Source: Trichoderma breve | Taxonomy: Eukaryota > Ascomycota > Sordariomycetes > Hypocreales > Hypocreaceae | Length of the DNA stretch: 64,000 nucleotides | Assembly: GCF_028502605.1 (NCBI RefSeq) | Contig: NC_079236.1 | Span: 2,108,001-2,172,000 of the forward strand | Direction of reading: 5' to 3' | Notes under the pieces: generated by a model | Database searches by the model: none | Seen by the model: only the letters and a program-made list of their open reading frames with translations | What the model was told of the DNA's origin: nothing | Part shown: positions 1 through 10,105 of the stretch, piece after piece | How the letters are laid out: every line of letters begins with the position of its first letter | How positions within the stretch are numbered: the first letter of the stretch is position 1 | Translations under genes and position numbers: made by a program

Positions 1-35
1 ACCTAAAGTGCTCGCATTTCCGACCGGCTTGCAGC

Positions 36-49
36 GGTTATCGATAACC
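36..49. repeat. 14-bp perfect palindrome upstream of the SAM carrier
   Basis: GGTTATCGATAACC is its own reverse complement and lies about 200 nt before the carrier ATG. It could be a dimeric transcription-factor site; no factor is assigned. Confidence 0.4.
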
Positions 50-248
50 CACACGACCCAAATCCCACCTATATCGGCATCACCCCAAAAAGAAAGAGCT
101 TCGATTAAACGCATCACCAACCAAAACTCCCAAAACTTCCCAAACCTTCCGATAAAAAGGTTGGGCTTTCACAGCCCTTCCTCTCCTCCCACCTCTCTCA
201 TTAATCGGATCCAAATCCCTCTCCCCTCTCTAGCGAAATCAACCCGCA

Positions 249-1145
249 ATGGCTCCCCAACCGCCATCCTTCCAATCCGCCCTCCTCGCCGGCGCCCTCG
301 CAGGAACAACCGTCGACCTCTCCCTCTTCCCCCTCGACACCCTCAAGACCCGCCTCCAGTCCTCCGCCGGCTTCTTCCCCTCGGGCGGCTTCTCCGGCAT
401 CTACCGCGGCATCGGCTCCGCCCTCGTCGGCTCCGCCCCCGGCGCGGCCTTTTTCTTCTGCACCTACGAGACGGCAAAGGCCTTTTTCGGCCAGCGCATA
501 CGCAGCAGCAGCGGCAGTGGGAACGGAAATGGTGATGGTGATATTTCAAGGACGTGGGTGCCCGCAGACGTCCTCACGCACATGCTCGCCTCTAGCCTGG
601 GCGAAATCGCCGCCTGCTCCGTCCGCGTGCCCACAGAGGTCGTCAAGCAGCGCGCCCAGGCCGGCCACCACGGTGGCTCTTCCGCCCAGGCGCTGGGCCA
701 TATCCTGAGCCGGTACTCTGCTCCCGGGGGCAGCCTGGCCGCGGTCTGGCGCGAGCTGTACCGCGGCTGGGGCATCACCGTCTTCCGCGAGGTGCCCTTC
801 ACCGTGATCCAGTTCCCGCTGTGGGAAGGAATGAAGGCCTGGGGCCGGAAGCGCCGCGGCGACGGCAAGGACGTGTCGGCCGGGGAGAGCGCGCTGTACG
901 GGAGTCTGGCAGGAGGCGTGGCCGCGGCGTCGACGACGCCCCTCGACGTGCTCAAGACGAGGGTCATGCTGTCCAAGGAGCGGGTTTCCGTGGGCGACGT
1001 GTTCCGGCGCATGGTAAGGGACGAGGGCGTGCGGCCCTTCTTTGCTGGCATCGCGCCGCGGGTGACGTGGATATCCATTGGCGGCGCGATATTCCTGGGG
1101 AGTTACCAATGGGTCATCAACACCATGAACAGCATAAGCTCATAA
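249..1145 (+). CDS. PET8: Mitochondrial S-adenosylmethionine carrier (SLC25 family)
   Basis: Intronless, 298 aa. It has the three-fold mitochondrial carrier repeat: the Px[DE]xx[KR] signature appears as PLDTLK (residues 28-33), PTEVVK (128-133) and PLDVLK (about 230), each at the end of the first helix of a repeat. The motif GAAFFFCTYE (65-74) and the overall sequence resemble Pet8/SLC25A26, which exchanges cytosolic S-adenosylmethionine for S-adenosylhomocysteine across the inner membrane to supply mitochondrial methylation, biotin and lipoate synthesis. Yeast Pet8 is about 284 aa, so the length fits. A Ser/Gly/Asn-rich insert (86-98) lies in the first matrix loop. The ATG at 249 is the first in frame and puts the first helix near the N-terminus, as usual. 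The substrate is inferred from family resemblance. Confidence 0.88.
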   Translation: MAPQPPSFQSALLAGALAGTTVDLSLFPLDTLKTRLQSSAGFFPSGGFSGIYRGIGSALVGSAPGAAFFFCTYETAKAFFGQRIRSSSGSGNGNGDGDISRTWVPADVLTHMLASSLGEIAACSVRVPTEVVKQRAQAGHHGGSSAQALGHILSRYSAPGGSLAAVWRELYRGWGITVFREVPFTVIQFPLWEGMKAWGRKRRGDGKDVSAGESALYGSLAGGVAAASTTPLDVLKTRVMLSKERVSVGDVFRRMVRDEGVRPFFAGIAPRVTWISIGGAIFLGSYQWVINTMNSISS

Positions 1146-1557
1146 ACTAAAAACGTCACGGAGTTTTCAGAGAAAGTGGGAACATAAAAGGGAAACAAGA
1201 ATCAAAATGGGACTATATAGATCGGCGCTATGGCGACGGGGATATATATATGTATCAACTTGGCTGTATAAACAGGAACAAGAATTAGGAGGGCTCTTTG
1301 TATGAATAGACCAGCGTATCAATACTGTATATCCTCCCCTTCCCCCTACCCATGATGGTTTTGTATAGTAACGACATGAAAATAGATGACAGAGACAACT
1401 GTTTAGAAGATAACGATATCTCGAGGCGCGGACATAAATTATATATCAAGGAGAGAAGAAAGAAGAAAAATCATTTTTAACGTGACGCTGTCAGGGATCT
1501 GATATATAAAAGAAAGTACAGAACAAGGTATAACAAACAATTGCGTTGCCGTTCACG
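1146..1557. other. Convergent 3' region between the SAM carrier and the WD-repeat gene
   Basis: AT-rich, with several TATATA tracts, between two convergent genes. It probably holds both 3' UTRs and polyadenylation sites. I see no gene in it. Confidence 0.6.
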
Positions 1558-4500
1558 CTATACACCGTTGGTAGTCTCAGTCGCCTCTGCTGCGGGCAGT
1601 GGTGGGACTGGTGGTACACTCGCGTCCGCGGACTGTGTACTAGAGATTGTTGGCAATGGGAGGATCTCTTTGCGGCCGTTGGCTTTGTAGTAGAGCATAA
1701 TGTCGCTTCCGCCCTTCCAGACGTGGGTCCGGAGCGTGGCCAGGTTCATTGTTGGATGAAGCAGCTGCAGCGAAGGATTGGCGTCAGTCATCTGAAATCC
1801 GGGGACGAAAAATAATAGGAATACTGTTGTGGGTGTACTTACCTGGTCATTGCAATACAGTTCGAGATACTCTTCGGGCTTGAGTGCGTTGGGGTCCTCC
1901 TCTTGCTCTGGCTCAATCCTCTCGGAAACATAGCCTAGAATCTTCTTCACCCGCAGCATCCGGTTTGCGTTCAGACGGCTATTACCATCCGTCGCAATGG
2001 GAGGCAGGTTGCCCATAGGTTGCAAGACAAAGGATATCTTGACGGGGTCTTTCAGGGGGATCTGGTTCTGTAGTAACACGTCACCGAGCCACATGGGCGC
2101 TTTTTGCTCGATGATATCGGCATCTCTGCCGAGATTCTCCACCGTTCCTTGGTACAGGTTTGCACTGCCACCCGACGTTTCCTCTTGTATAATGACCTTG
2201 GTCCCAAGAGGGAGTTTCAAAACGGGTGTGTCGGATGGCAAGCTCGGCGTTACTCGCGTCTCGACGAATTTATCGGGAGACTCGGCAATTTGCTTGTCAT
2301 ATTCGTTTCGGATCTTCTGGATCACGCCAAAGAAGCTGTCATCAACCTCCTTTTCGTGATTGGAAGAAGACTCAGACTCGTCGGCCTTGTCGTCTACAAC
2401 GACGGGCTTCTCTTGTGTTGCTTGGGATGCCGACCGGCCGATTCTCTTGGAGCTGAATGACATGCGGAATTTTCTGCTGAATGGTGATTTACTGTCGGCA
2501 GCCTTCTCCTTCTCCTTGGATTTCTCGTTGCTATTATCCGTAGACGTCTTTGGCTCTGATGTCTCTGCCGCCGCAGGAGCAGCCGCAGCGCTACCACCAG
2601 CTGGCGCAATGCCAGCTGTGAAGTAGTCGTTCTCAGCTGATGGACGAGAAGCTTCCCTTTCCAAAGGGCTCGCAACTGCTTCCTCTGGTACGCCTTGGAG
2701 CGTCATTTGGACACCAGGCGACGCCAGCCCAATCGCCAGACCAGGGGTGGTCACTTGAAGATGAGGAGCAATCGCGCGTGGTGTCAGGAGCTGATCTGAC
2801 ACAGCTCCAATACCAGGCCCGGGAATGACGATTGACGAGGGCGCCTCTGCCCGGGTGGCAGCTTGTCTCTTCTCCACGCCTTCGTTCAGCTTTGAGCGAT
2901 GTGACTCGTCGCGTCGGATTTCCTCGTCAATTAGATTGGCAAACAAGTACCGTAGGATCCATTTGCCGAGGCTCACTGGATGATCATGTTAGCTAGTTGA
3001 ACATAGATCCAGAGAACGAACAGGGCATTGTCATCTACCTCTTTGGTCATCTCTAAACTCAATGGGCTCATCCAATTCGAGTTCGTCAGCGTACACCTCG
3101 GCGTCGAAGCAGTTGAAGGGCTCCAACACGACAGTGAGATTGCCAGAGCTCAGGTCAACTGAGCACCAAGGAGCTACTGCTTCTCGCGTATTGACCTGCC
3201 TCTCGACATCTTCGAGATGTTGCTTTCCAAAACTCTGAATAGGTTTACACTGTATAGCTGTAAGCATGGGGCCACCTTGGAGCACAGCAGCAATGGAGAT
3301 GTTCGGGTTTGGCATACCTTAATCAAATCCCACAGCAATACATCGCCAGCCGTATCCAAAGTCAAGACCCTCCTCCTATCGTTGAGTAGCTTGTGCTTCA
3401 AAAGGCCGAATTGACCTTCAATTGTCTCTACTGGCAGGGTGTGGATGGGCTTGATTTCCGGCTCAGGTTGTTCCACGACCACTTCCGAATTCTTTCTTGA
3501 TAAGCCGTCATTACCGGGGGTTGGTTCTGGGTCCAGAGGCGTGCGCGACGGGAAGGTGGCTGTGTTGGATATTCTCAGAATCGACTCGGCGGGTATCTCC
3601 TTTTCTTTCTTGGACGACCCATTTGTTTGCGGCTGAGTAGCTGCCGTTGATTGCCTTGTCTTGTTGGACGCAGCCGACATTGCGCGTTGACGGCGGTACT
3701 CTTCGGGGAGCGGCAGGTTTGCGCCTGTGTCCACATCTTCCCAGCGGTTAATTGACGATCGGTTCGTAGCTGTCCAGATGTGACCGCCTGCAGCCACAAC
3801 CTTGGAGACACCGAAATGCTCCTGTGCAACAGCGAGACTCATTCCATCATCCATGTCCTCTAGGCTACCTCGTACGTCGGTCTTGGCGACGAGACCCGAC
3901 CTATCACTGCTGTAGAAGATGCCGAGGCGAGGGTCATCCGAGTACAGAGACCAGATGCTCTCGTCGTGCATTGTAAACGTGTACATGCAGCGACCGCCCT
4001 TGACACTCCACATCTTGATAGTCTTGTCGGCACTGGCGCTCAATATGGTATCGCCCACGTCGTCGATTAGAATGGCGCGAATGTTGTCTATATGGCCGAC
4101 GAGGTTGGAGACTTTGGAGCCAGTGCGAGGATCGTAGAGCTTGACCGTCTTCTCTGGGCCGCCGCTGGCAATGAGGTTGCGACCGACGGCAAGAGCGTAG
4201 ACAGATCCCTTCTCTGTAGTCTCCTCGCCCTTGACGTTGACCTCGAGCGTCTTGCCCCCGCCATTGAGATCCCAGAGGCAGATTTTGCGGTCCAAGCCCG
4301 CCGAGGCAACCCAGTTGGCATTCATATCGCTGGGCGGCGTTGCGACGCACTTGATGTAGTCGTCATGCTCTCCAATCTTCTGGGCGCGGGTGCTATCTTC
4401 CTGAGAGTGTGGTCGCCACACTTTGACAGTGAGATCGGAAGATGCCGATACTAAGGCAGTGTTGTGCTGTGCCAGAGCGAGGTCGTTGATCCAGTGCATA

Positions 4501-5062
4501 TGCGCCTGCGTCTGGGCTCGGAACGTCGTGGTCGACTTTGGTTTCGCGGATGCATCGTCGATGATGTCGTTTCGGTGTCGCAGGTCGAGGTTCAAGTCCC
4601 AGGCGCAAATCATACCATCTCGGCCACCGGAGTAGCTGGAGAGAGAGGGCGTACGTTAGCGAAGCTATTCTGCTTGACCACAGCACAAGACACTGGCAGA
4701 CGCAACATGGCTTACAGGATGGCGTTGTCCGCATCGACGGCGAGGCCATTGACGCCGAGGCGATGGCCGCCTGCCGAGGATTTGGCATTCTCGAGCACTG
4801 GGAAGAGGCGGTTAGCAGTCGGAAACCAGAGTCTCGTTAACAGTGTTGTTGTGCATGGTCCATCTCCCAAGCGTTCACACGAGAGCTGTGGTTCGTCTGA
4901 TCTGGACCGTCGGTCGCGTGCGGGGTGGGCTCATTAACAAGCAGCAAGTGTGCAGTCCAAACTGCAGAGGAAAGGAAAGGAATGGAATAGAGTGGACAGA
5001 TGGCGGGAATGCAGGCGGGGGGTCTCACCATAGCTGATTCTTTGACGCGCCTTCTTGGCCAT
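1558..5062 (-). CDS. bun107: WD-repeat protein with UAF1/WDR48 C-terminal domain (Bun107/Duf1-like)
   Basis: Six exons: 5062-5029, 4797-4716, 4635-3318, 3249-3039, 2975-1843, 1791-1558, giving 1003 aa. The N-terminus ([12 protein letters not shown]..., then [13 protein letters not shown] and [15 protein letters not shown]) is typical of WDR48/UAF1 orthologues. About seven WD40 repeats fill the first 350 residues, followed by a low-complexity linker, a further WD unit ([17 protein letters not shown]) and the conserved C-terminal DUF3337/WDR48 region (residues about 480-1003), including [18 protein letters not shown]. Family members bind and activate ubiquitin-specific proteases (human USP1/12/46 with UAF1; S. 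pombe Ubp9 with Bun107). The last intron (1842-1792) is 51 nt, a multiple of three with no stop, so its retention would insert 17 residues. Function is by homology. Confidence 0.88.
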
Positions 5063-6177
5063 GGCGAAGCAGAATCACAAAGCTCGACAAACTGGCGAAC
5101 TTGTCTGGCAGCGAATGGCGATGTCTCGGAGAGAGAACCTGGAGAAGTTGCGGATGCTACGCTGGGGATTCGCAGACGACGGCCAGAGAGCGGTGGGATT
5201 GGCCAGCAGCTCCCCTGTAGGCCCTGCAGAAGTGCGGCTTTTAGCGCTTGCGGGTGTCATTCCACGTGTGGCTCAGTGGCCGTGGAGCAGTCCAGGCTAC
5301 TGCTTGGAGCTAATATTTCGTAGCGAGGCCCTGCGCAGGTGGCTAAAAGGCGTCTGGTCTGGTCTGGTCAGCAGCTAGGCGGCGCTTTAGCCGGCAAGCT
5401 TTCCCCAGGTGGGGGCCAGCAGTGATCAGCCTGCAATCCTGGTCTTGATGGAATCGACAGGTCCATCAGTGGTCGTCGTAAATGGGGTACGAGTAATGGG
5501 AGCGGACTGCGAGTGTCCGAGTCTGGATTTGGGGGGATTTGATGCATAGATTTCGCGTCACATTGGGTTACTAAGCACGGGCAGACAATGCAGTAGCGTA
5601 CTACCAAGGAGACGGGTGTGATGTGATGTAAATGCTGATAAGATTGACGCTCAACTTTTATGATTTAAGGTAATGCCTAGAGATATAAAAAAAAAAAAAA
5701 AATCAAAAAAAACTCGTATCCAATTATATGCTTCCTTTGCTCTTATATCGTCGTCATTTTTCATCCTCTTCTCCTCCACATGCAGCCAAATGAGCACGTT
5801 TTATCGTCGTATCATCATCTATACCACACATACTAGCAGCTGCAGTCATTTCCAGACCAAAACCAAAACCGAACATGCCGAAGATCCGACTGGTATAGCA
5901 AAAATATTCAAAGAGGTAAATAACAATATCTCGCGGTGAGTATGTCAATATTGCGTTCAGAGTTTTTTTTTTTTTTCTTCCCTTCTTTTTGCCGATATTG
6001 TTGCTTTTGCTGTCCAAAGACGGGCTTGGTGAACAAAGCCATTGTTTCTCGATATAGCGACATAAGTCACAACTTTAGTCGACACCGTACATCGACTGAA
6101 TCTGCTTCGTTCCGGTCGCACAAGCACAACTCGACAGGCTTCTGATATTTATCCTGTCCCCGCTCAGCGGCCTGGTC
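5063..6177. other. Intergenic region between the WD-repeat gene and the small Cys-rich gene
   Basis: Upstream region of the minus-strand WD-repeat gene. It has long homopolymer tracts (A-run near 5690-5702, T-run near 5964-5977). Open frames here have low-complexity translations and no family resemblance, so no gene is called. Confidence 0.5.
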
Positions 6178-6381
6178 CTACATGACCACGCATTTGCATG
6201 AGCAGCCCATGGGACACCATCGCGCAGATTGGACTCTCTTGTGGCCTTCGCATTGGGGGCAGTCTTCGGTGTCGTAGGAGAGGTCGTCTGTCCTGCCGGG
6301 GCAATCGTCGCGATAGCAACGCGTATTTCCTCTTGAGACCTGATGCTTGCAGCGATATTCGATGACGTTGCGTGTGCACAT
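6178..6381 (-). CDS. Small cysteine-rich protein, unknown function
   Basis: Single exon, 67 aa, with ten cysteines at 2, 11, 22, 27, 41, 44, 56, 60, 62 and 64. The pattern begins MC then YRCKH, contains a CPQC pair and ends in a dense CPMGCSCKC cluster. There is no signal peptide or membrane segment, so it is probably intracellular; the pairs could bind zinc or copper. Compact fungal proteins that begin MC and carry paired Cys are common in Sordariomycetes, but I cannot name a function. It is short, but its Cys spacing is not expected from a chance frame. The 102-aa gene at 15276 has a similar beginning. Confidence 0.6.
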   Translation of the reverse strand: MCTRNVIEYRCKHQVSRGNTRCYRDDCPGRTDDLSYDTEDCPQCEGHKRVQSARWCPMGCSCKCVVM

Positions 6382-8241
6382 ATTGCTACTCGGTTGTCTG
6401 CTCCGTGCCGGAAGCCGTCGATGGGTAGCTCGGGATCGTTTGCGGATAAAATGATGAAACGTGCGATGGGTGTGGCACGTTGAAAACGAACGATGCTTTT
6501 CTTCTTCTTCGTCGCAAAGTCAAGTGGAAAAGCCAATCCGTTTCATGGGCGATATCTCATATTGAACGAGTGTGAAGTCTATACAACAAATATGACGAGA
6601 ATCACGAGTCAGTTGACCAACGGTCCCTTCAGGTATTTAATAGGACGGCCACGCGTAATAAAAAGCACACAAAACCCGATCCAGCCCACCGTTGGCTGAC
6701 CTTATACGAGCAAGATTCCGTGGCTACCGGACCAAAAAAAGCATAATGGGTGCGGCTTAGACTCGGCGGCGCGCGTAATCAATAGCGTTCGGGAAAGACT
6801 TGAGACCCGAATGGAAGGATTTTTTCTCATGTCACCGTACGAATACTTTCAAAAAGTGAATAGCGCGCTACCTACTAAGACCTTCCGGGTACCGGCGACC
6901 ACTGAACGGGCAGTAAATACGGGCAGAGACAATTCATACGAGTACGCGGGCAGCCAATTCCGCAGCTTGTCTCAATCAAGTGCCCCTGTCGTCGCATGTG
7001 ACTTGTTGCTTGTCCGATGCTGAGCTTGAACTGAACCTCCATGGATTGCCGACGAACCTTGCTTGCTTGCCTGCTCAGCAGGACTAGGTAACAGACCAGC
7101 AGTGTGCAAATCAAATAGTGCAGCTTTCGCGATAGCCGCGTCTCGTGGCCTGAGCATCAATCAATCACATGGTGTCATTGTCATCCATGGCTCCTCACCA
7201 AACGGCTGGTTGACAGAATGAAAATGAAATTGCACTTTGCATCGGCCTGGTGTGATTTACGAGTAAGTCAAGGGACCTTGGATGGCACCTAGATCAAGCT
7301 GCAGGGACTCGTACCCGCTCCTCACGCTCGCCACTTACAGTACAGCAACTTGTCGAATGCAGCATGAGATTAGCTTCTGCCAAGTCGAGCGTCGAGTCCC
7401 CAGGCCGTGTCAATTACGGCTAAGGCCAGGGTGGTATTCCGAACGGAGCGCCGAGGACGAAAGCAGTAGTTGAGCATTGCTGTAATATTACTCGTACTCG
7501 AGAGGCCTTTTTTGTCACCCAGTCCAGTCTTTTCAGGTACCAGAACGGCGAACGGCGACTGGGGTCCGCCTCTAACGCTTTAACGCTGTCCTGTAACGGT
7601 CGAACCCCAAACTTGCCCCGGCGCATCATTAATCCGGTCGCCTTGAACTACACGAAAAATTGCATCAATATCATGGCCATCGCCAGTCCTTCCACCATCT
7701 TCCAGCCTCAAGGCAACCACTATCCACAGGCTCAGCGACAAAGCGCCCTTTGTCTTCACCTGGCTTTGAGTGAGGCGACTTCTCGGGATTAGCGCTGCGA
7801 CCGCCTGGACGGCTTTGTATACTTGGTCCGACAACGGCTGCGCTCTCACTCTTTCTTCGCAAAATCCAACTAATAGTGCCTGAATCCATCTTCTTTCTTG
7901 CTTTTCGCAAGTCGCATTGTGTCCAGCGAGATACCATACCAATCCGATCGCAAGTGGCTATACGACGTTGATTACAATTTGGGTCGCCGGGTTTTTAAAA
8001 TTGCGCGCGTGTCCAATCTGTGAACATTGCCTATGCTGTGTTAATCAAATCAATCCACCTGCTGTTGCTGTTACTGTACTCTCGCTCGCTCGCTCGCTCC
8101 GGCTCTCAATCTTGCCATTGACTCCCGGTTACCGACGTTTTCTGCCCATCAGTCAATCGCGCTGTACCGTATTCTAGCAGCGGCTTTATACCGGCTTGGA
8201 ACATACATACGCTGCACTCTATACTGCAATAATCCGTCGCC
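6382..8241. other. Intergenic region between divergent genes
   Basis: Upstream of both the small Cys-rich gene and the KH-domain gene. It should hold both promoters and the 5' UTR of the KH gene. No convincing reading frame or RNA gene was seen. Confidence 0.5.
8081..8099. repeat. (CTCG)n microsatellite in the KH gene leader
   Basis: Almost five copies of CTCG, about 140 nt upstream of the KH-gene ATG, in a pyrimidine-rich stretch typical of fungal promoters or 5' UTRs. Confidence 0.7.
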
Positions 8242-10105
8242 ATGGCCGAGCCTGCGCATCCTGATATCCAGAGCATCTTGGCCGCGCTTGGTGAGACACC
8301 AGAAACCTGTGATGGAGCCCAGACCCCAAACTGACCGCGCGCATCAGCTTCCCAAAGGCCTCCGTCGTCAGCCTCGACCCAGACGCCGCCCGCATCTGCT
8401 GGCGCATACCCAGCACCGCCTGGCAGCGCTCAGCCAGCGTCGTATCAACCCCCGCCCCCAGGCGTCGCGGGTTTTGCTCCTCCCGGCTCTGCCCTGCCCG
8501 CTCCCGCCTCCAGCGGCAATGTCGACCTGAGCGCTCTTCGACCCGTCAACTCGGGCACGATGAACTTTGACGACGTTATTTCCAAGGCGAGAGCGTATGC
8601 GACCGAGAAGGGCATTACGCCTTATGACCGCCCGCTCGTCTATGGCTCAGAACCCAGAACCTCTGACAGGTCCTTCCGCCGATCCAGATCACGATCTCCT
8701 CCTCGCGGCGGCGGCGACTATCATAATGGCAGCTCATACCGAGACGATCGTCGTGGGGCTCCTCAGGGTCGAGAATATCGCGAGCGCTCCTACTCTCCCC
8801 CATCACGTGGACGCACCTTTTCCCCTCGTGGCGGCGCCGGTGCCGGCCGAGAAAGATCTCCTCTGAGAGGTGGTGATGACAACTCCGAGACGATTCAGAT
8901 AGAGTCCAGTCTGGTTGGCCTTATCATCGGCCGCCAAGGAGAGAATTTGCGACGGATCGAAGCTGACACCAATTGCCGTGTCCAATTCTTGGCGGCTACC
9001 GATGGTGGTCCCTTCCGACAGTGCAAGATCACTGGTCCACGTGCTCGTCGTGCCGAAGTCAAGACAGCCATCAATCGCATCATCGAAGATAGTGGAATGG
9101 GAGCCCTTAACCGCGCCCAGGAAAAGCCTCGTGATCCTGCTCGAGGCGGAGCAGCGGCTTTGAGGGATGGCGAGGACCATATGCAAATCATGGTTCCGGA
9201 TCGCACAGTCGGCCTCATCATCGGACGGGGAGGCGAGACTATCAGGGATCTACAGGAGCGATCTGGCTGCCACATCAACATTGTTGGGGAATCTAAGAGC
9301 GTCAACGGTCTGCGTCCCGTCAATCTCATTGGTAGTCGTGAGGCGGCCGCTCGGGCCAAAGATTTCATCATGGAAATTGTGGACAGCGACAGCCGGGGCG
9401 ATGGTCCGGCCTCTGGCACCAAGAAGCCCCCCAGCGCTGCCCGCAACGAGGGACCGCCGAGGGAATTTTCCGGCGGTTCTGACAAAATCAATGATGCCAT
9501 TTACGTCCCGTCAGATGCAGTAGGTATGATCATCGGCAAAGGGGGTGAGACCATTCGGGAGATGCAAAACAGTACTGGCTGCAAGATCAATGTGGCTCAA
9601 TCGTCAGGCCCTGGCGAAGTCCAGCGGGAGATTGCGCTCATTGGTACCCGAGATAGTATCGCTCGTGCTAAGCAAGCTATTGACGAGAAAGTAGAAGCAG
9701 TGGTAAGTTGATGACAGACACCTTGCATGGTCCTTCAACAAACGTCAATACTAATGCATGGGCAGCGACAGAAGAGCAGCGGTAGCGGTGGCCCCCCCGG
9801 CGGCCGAGGTCGCGGACCGCAGGATGATCGACCGAGCTACTCCCAGCAGGGTCCCGACTCGTCTACTAACCAACCTCCCCAGTCTTCTTCAGCCGATGGC
9901 TCAGATCCGTATGCCCAATGTAAGTGCCCTCTATCTGACGTTGAATCTTGAATCCTATTGACTCCTGTCGCTAGATGGTGGCTATCAAAACTATGTCGCT
10001 CTCTGGTATCAATCCTTGATGTACCAGCAGCAGCAACAGGGGGGACAAGCGACACCTCCCTCCGGAGGCCCTCCTGCCGGTGCCCCTCCCCCCGGAGCCC
10101 AGTAA
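8242..10105 (+). CDS. Triple KH-domain RNA-binding protein (FUBP/KHSRP-like)
   Basis: Four exons: 8242-8290, 8348-9702, 9766-9919, 9975-10105, giving 562 aa. After a Pro/Ala/Gln-rich N-terminus and an Arg/Ser/Gly-rich stretch (RSRSRSPPRGGG), three KH domains follow. Their RNA-contact GxxG loops are GRQG (about residue 211), GRGG (309) and GKGG (413), each preceded by VG(L/M)IIG. The C-terminus is Gly/Gln/Pro-rich with an aromatic YxNYxALWYQSLMYQQQQ element, reminiscent of the tyrosine-rich repeat of human FUBP proteins. KH proteins of this layout bind AU- or U-rich single strands and act in transcription, splicing or mRNA stability; the fungal role is unknown to me. The first exon codes for only 16 residues, so a single-ORF prediction starting at 8560 would miss 87 N-terminal residues. 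Confidence 0.9.

Noticed and set aside
464..1109. Long minus-strand frames over the SAM carrier
   Set aside because: Shadows of the real gene caused by its biased codon use; no family match.
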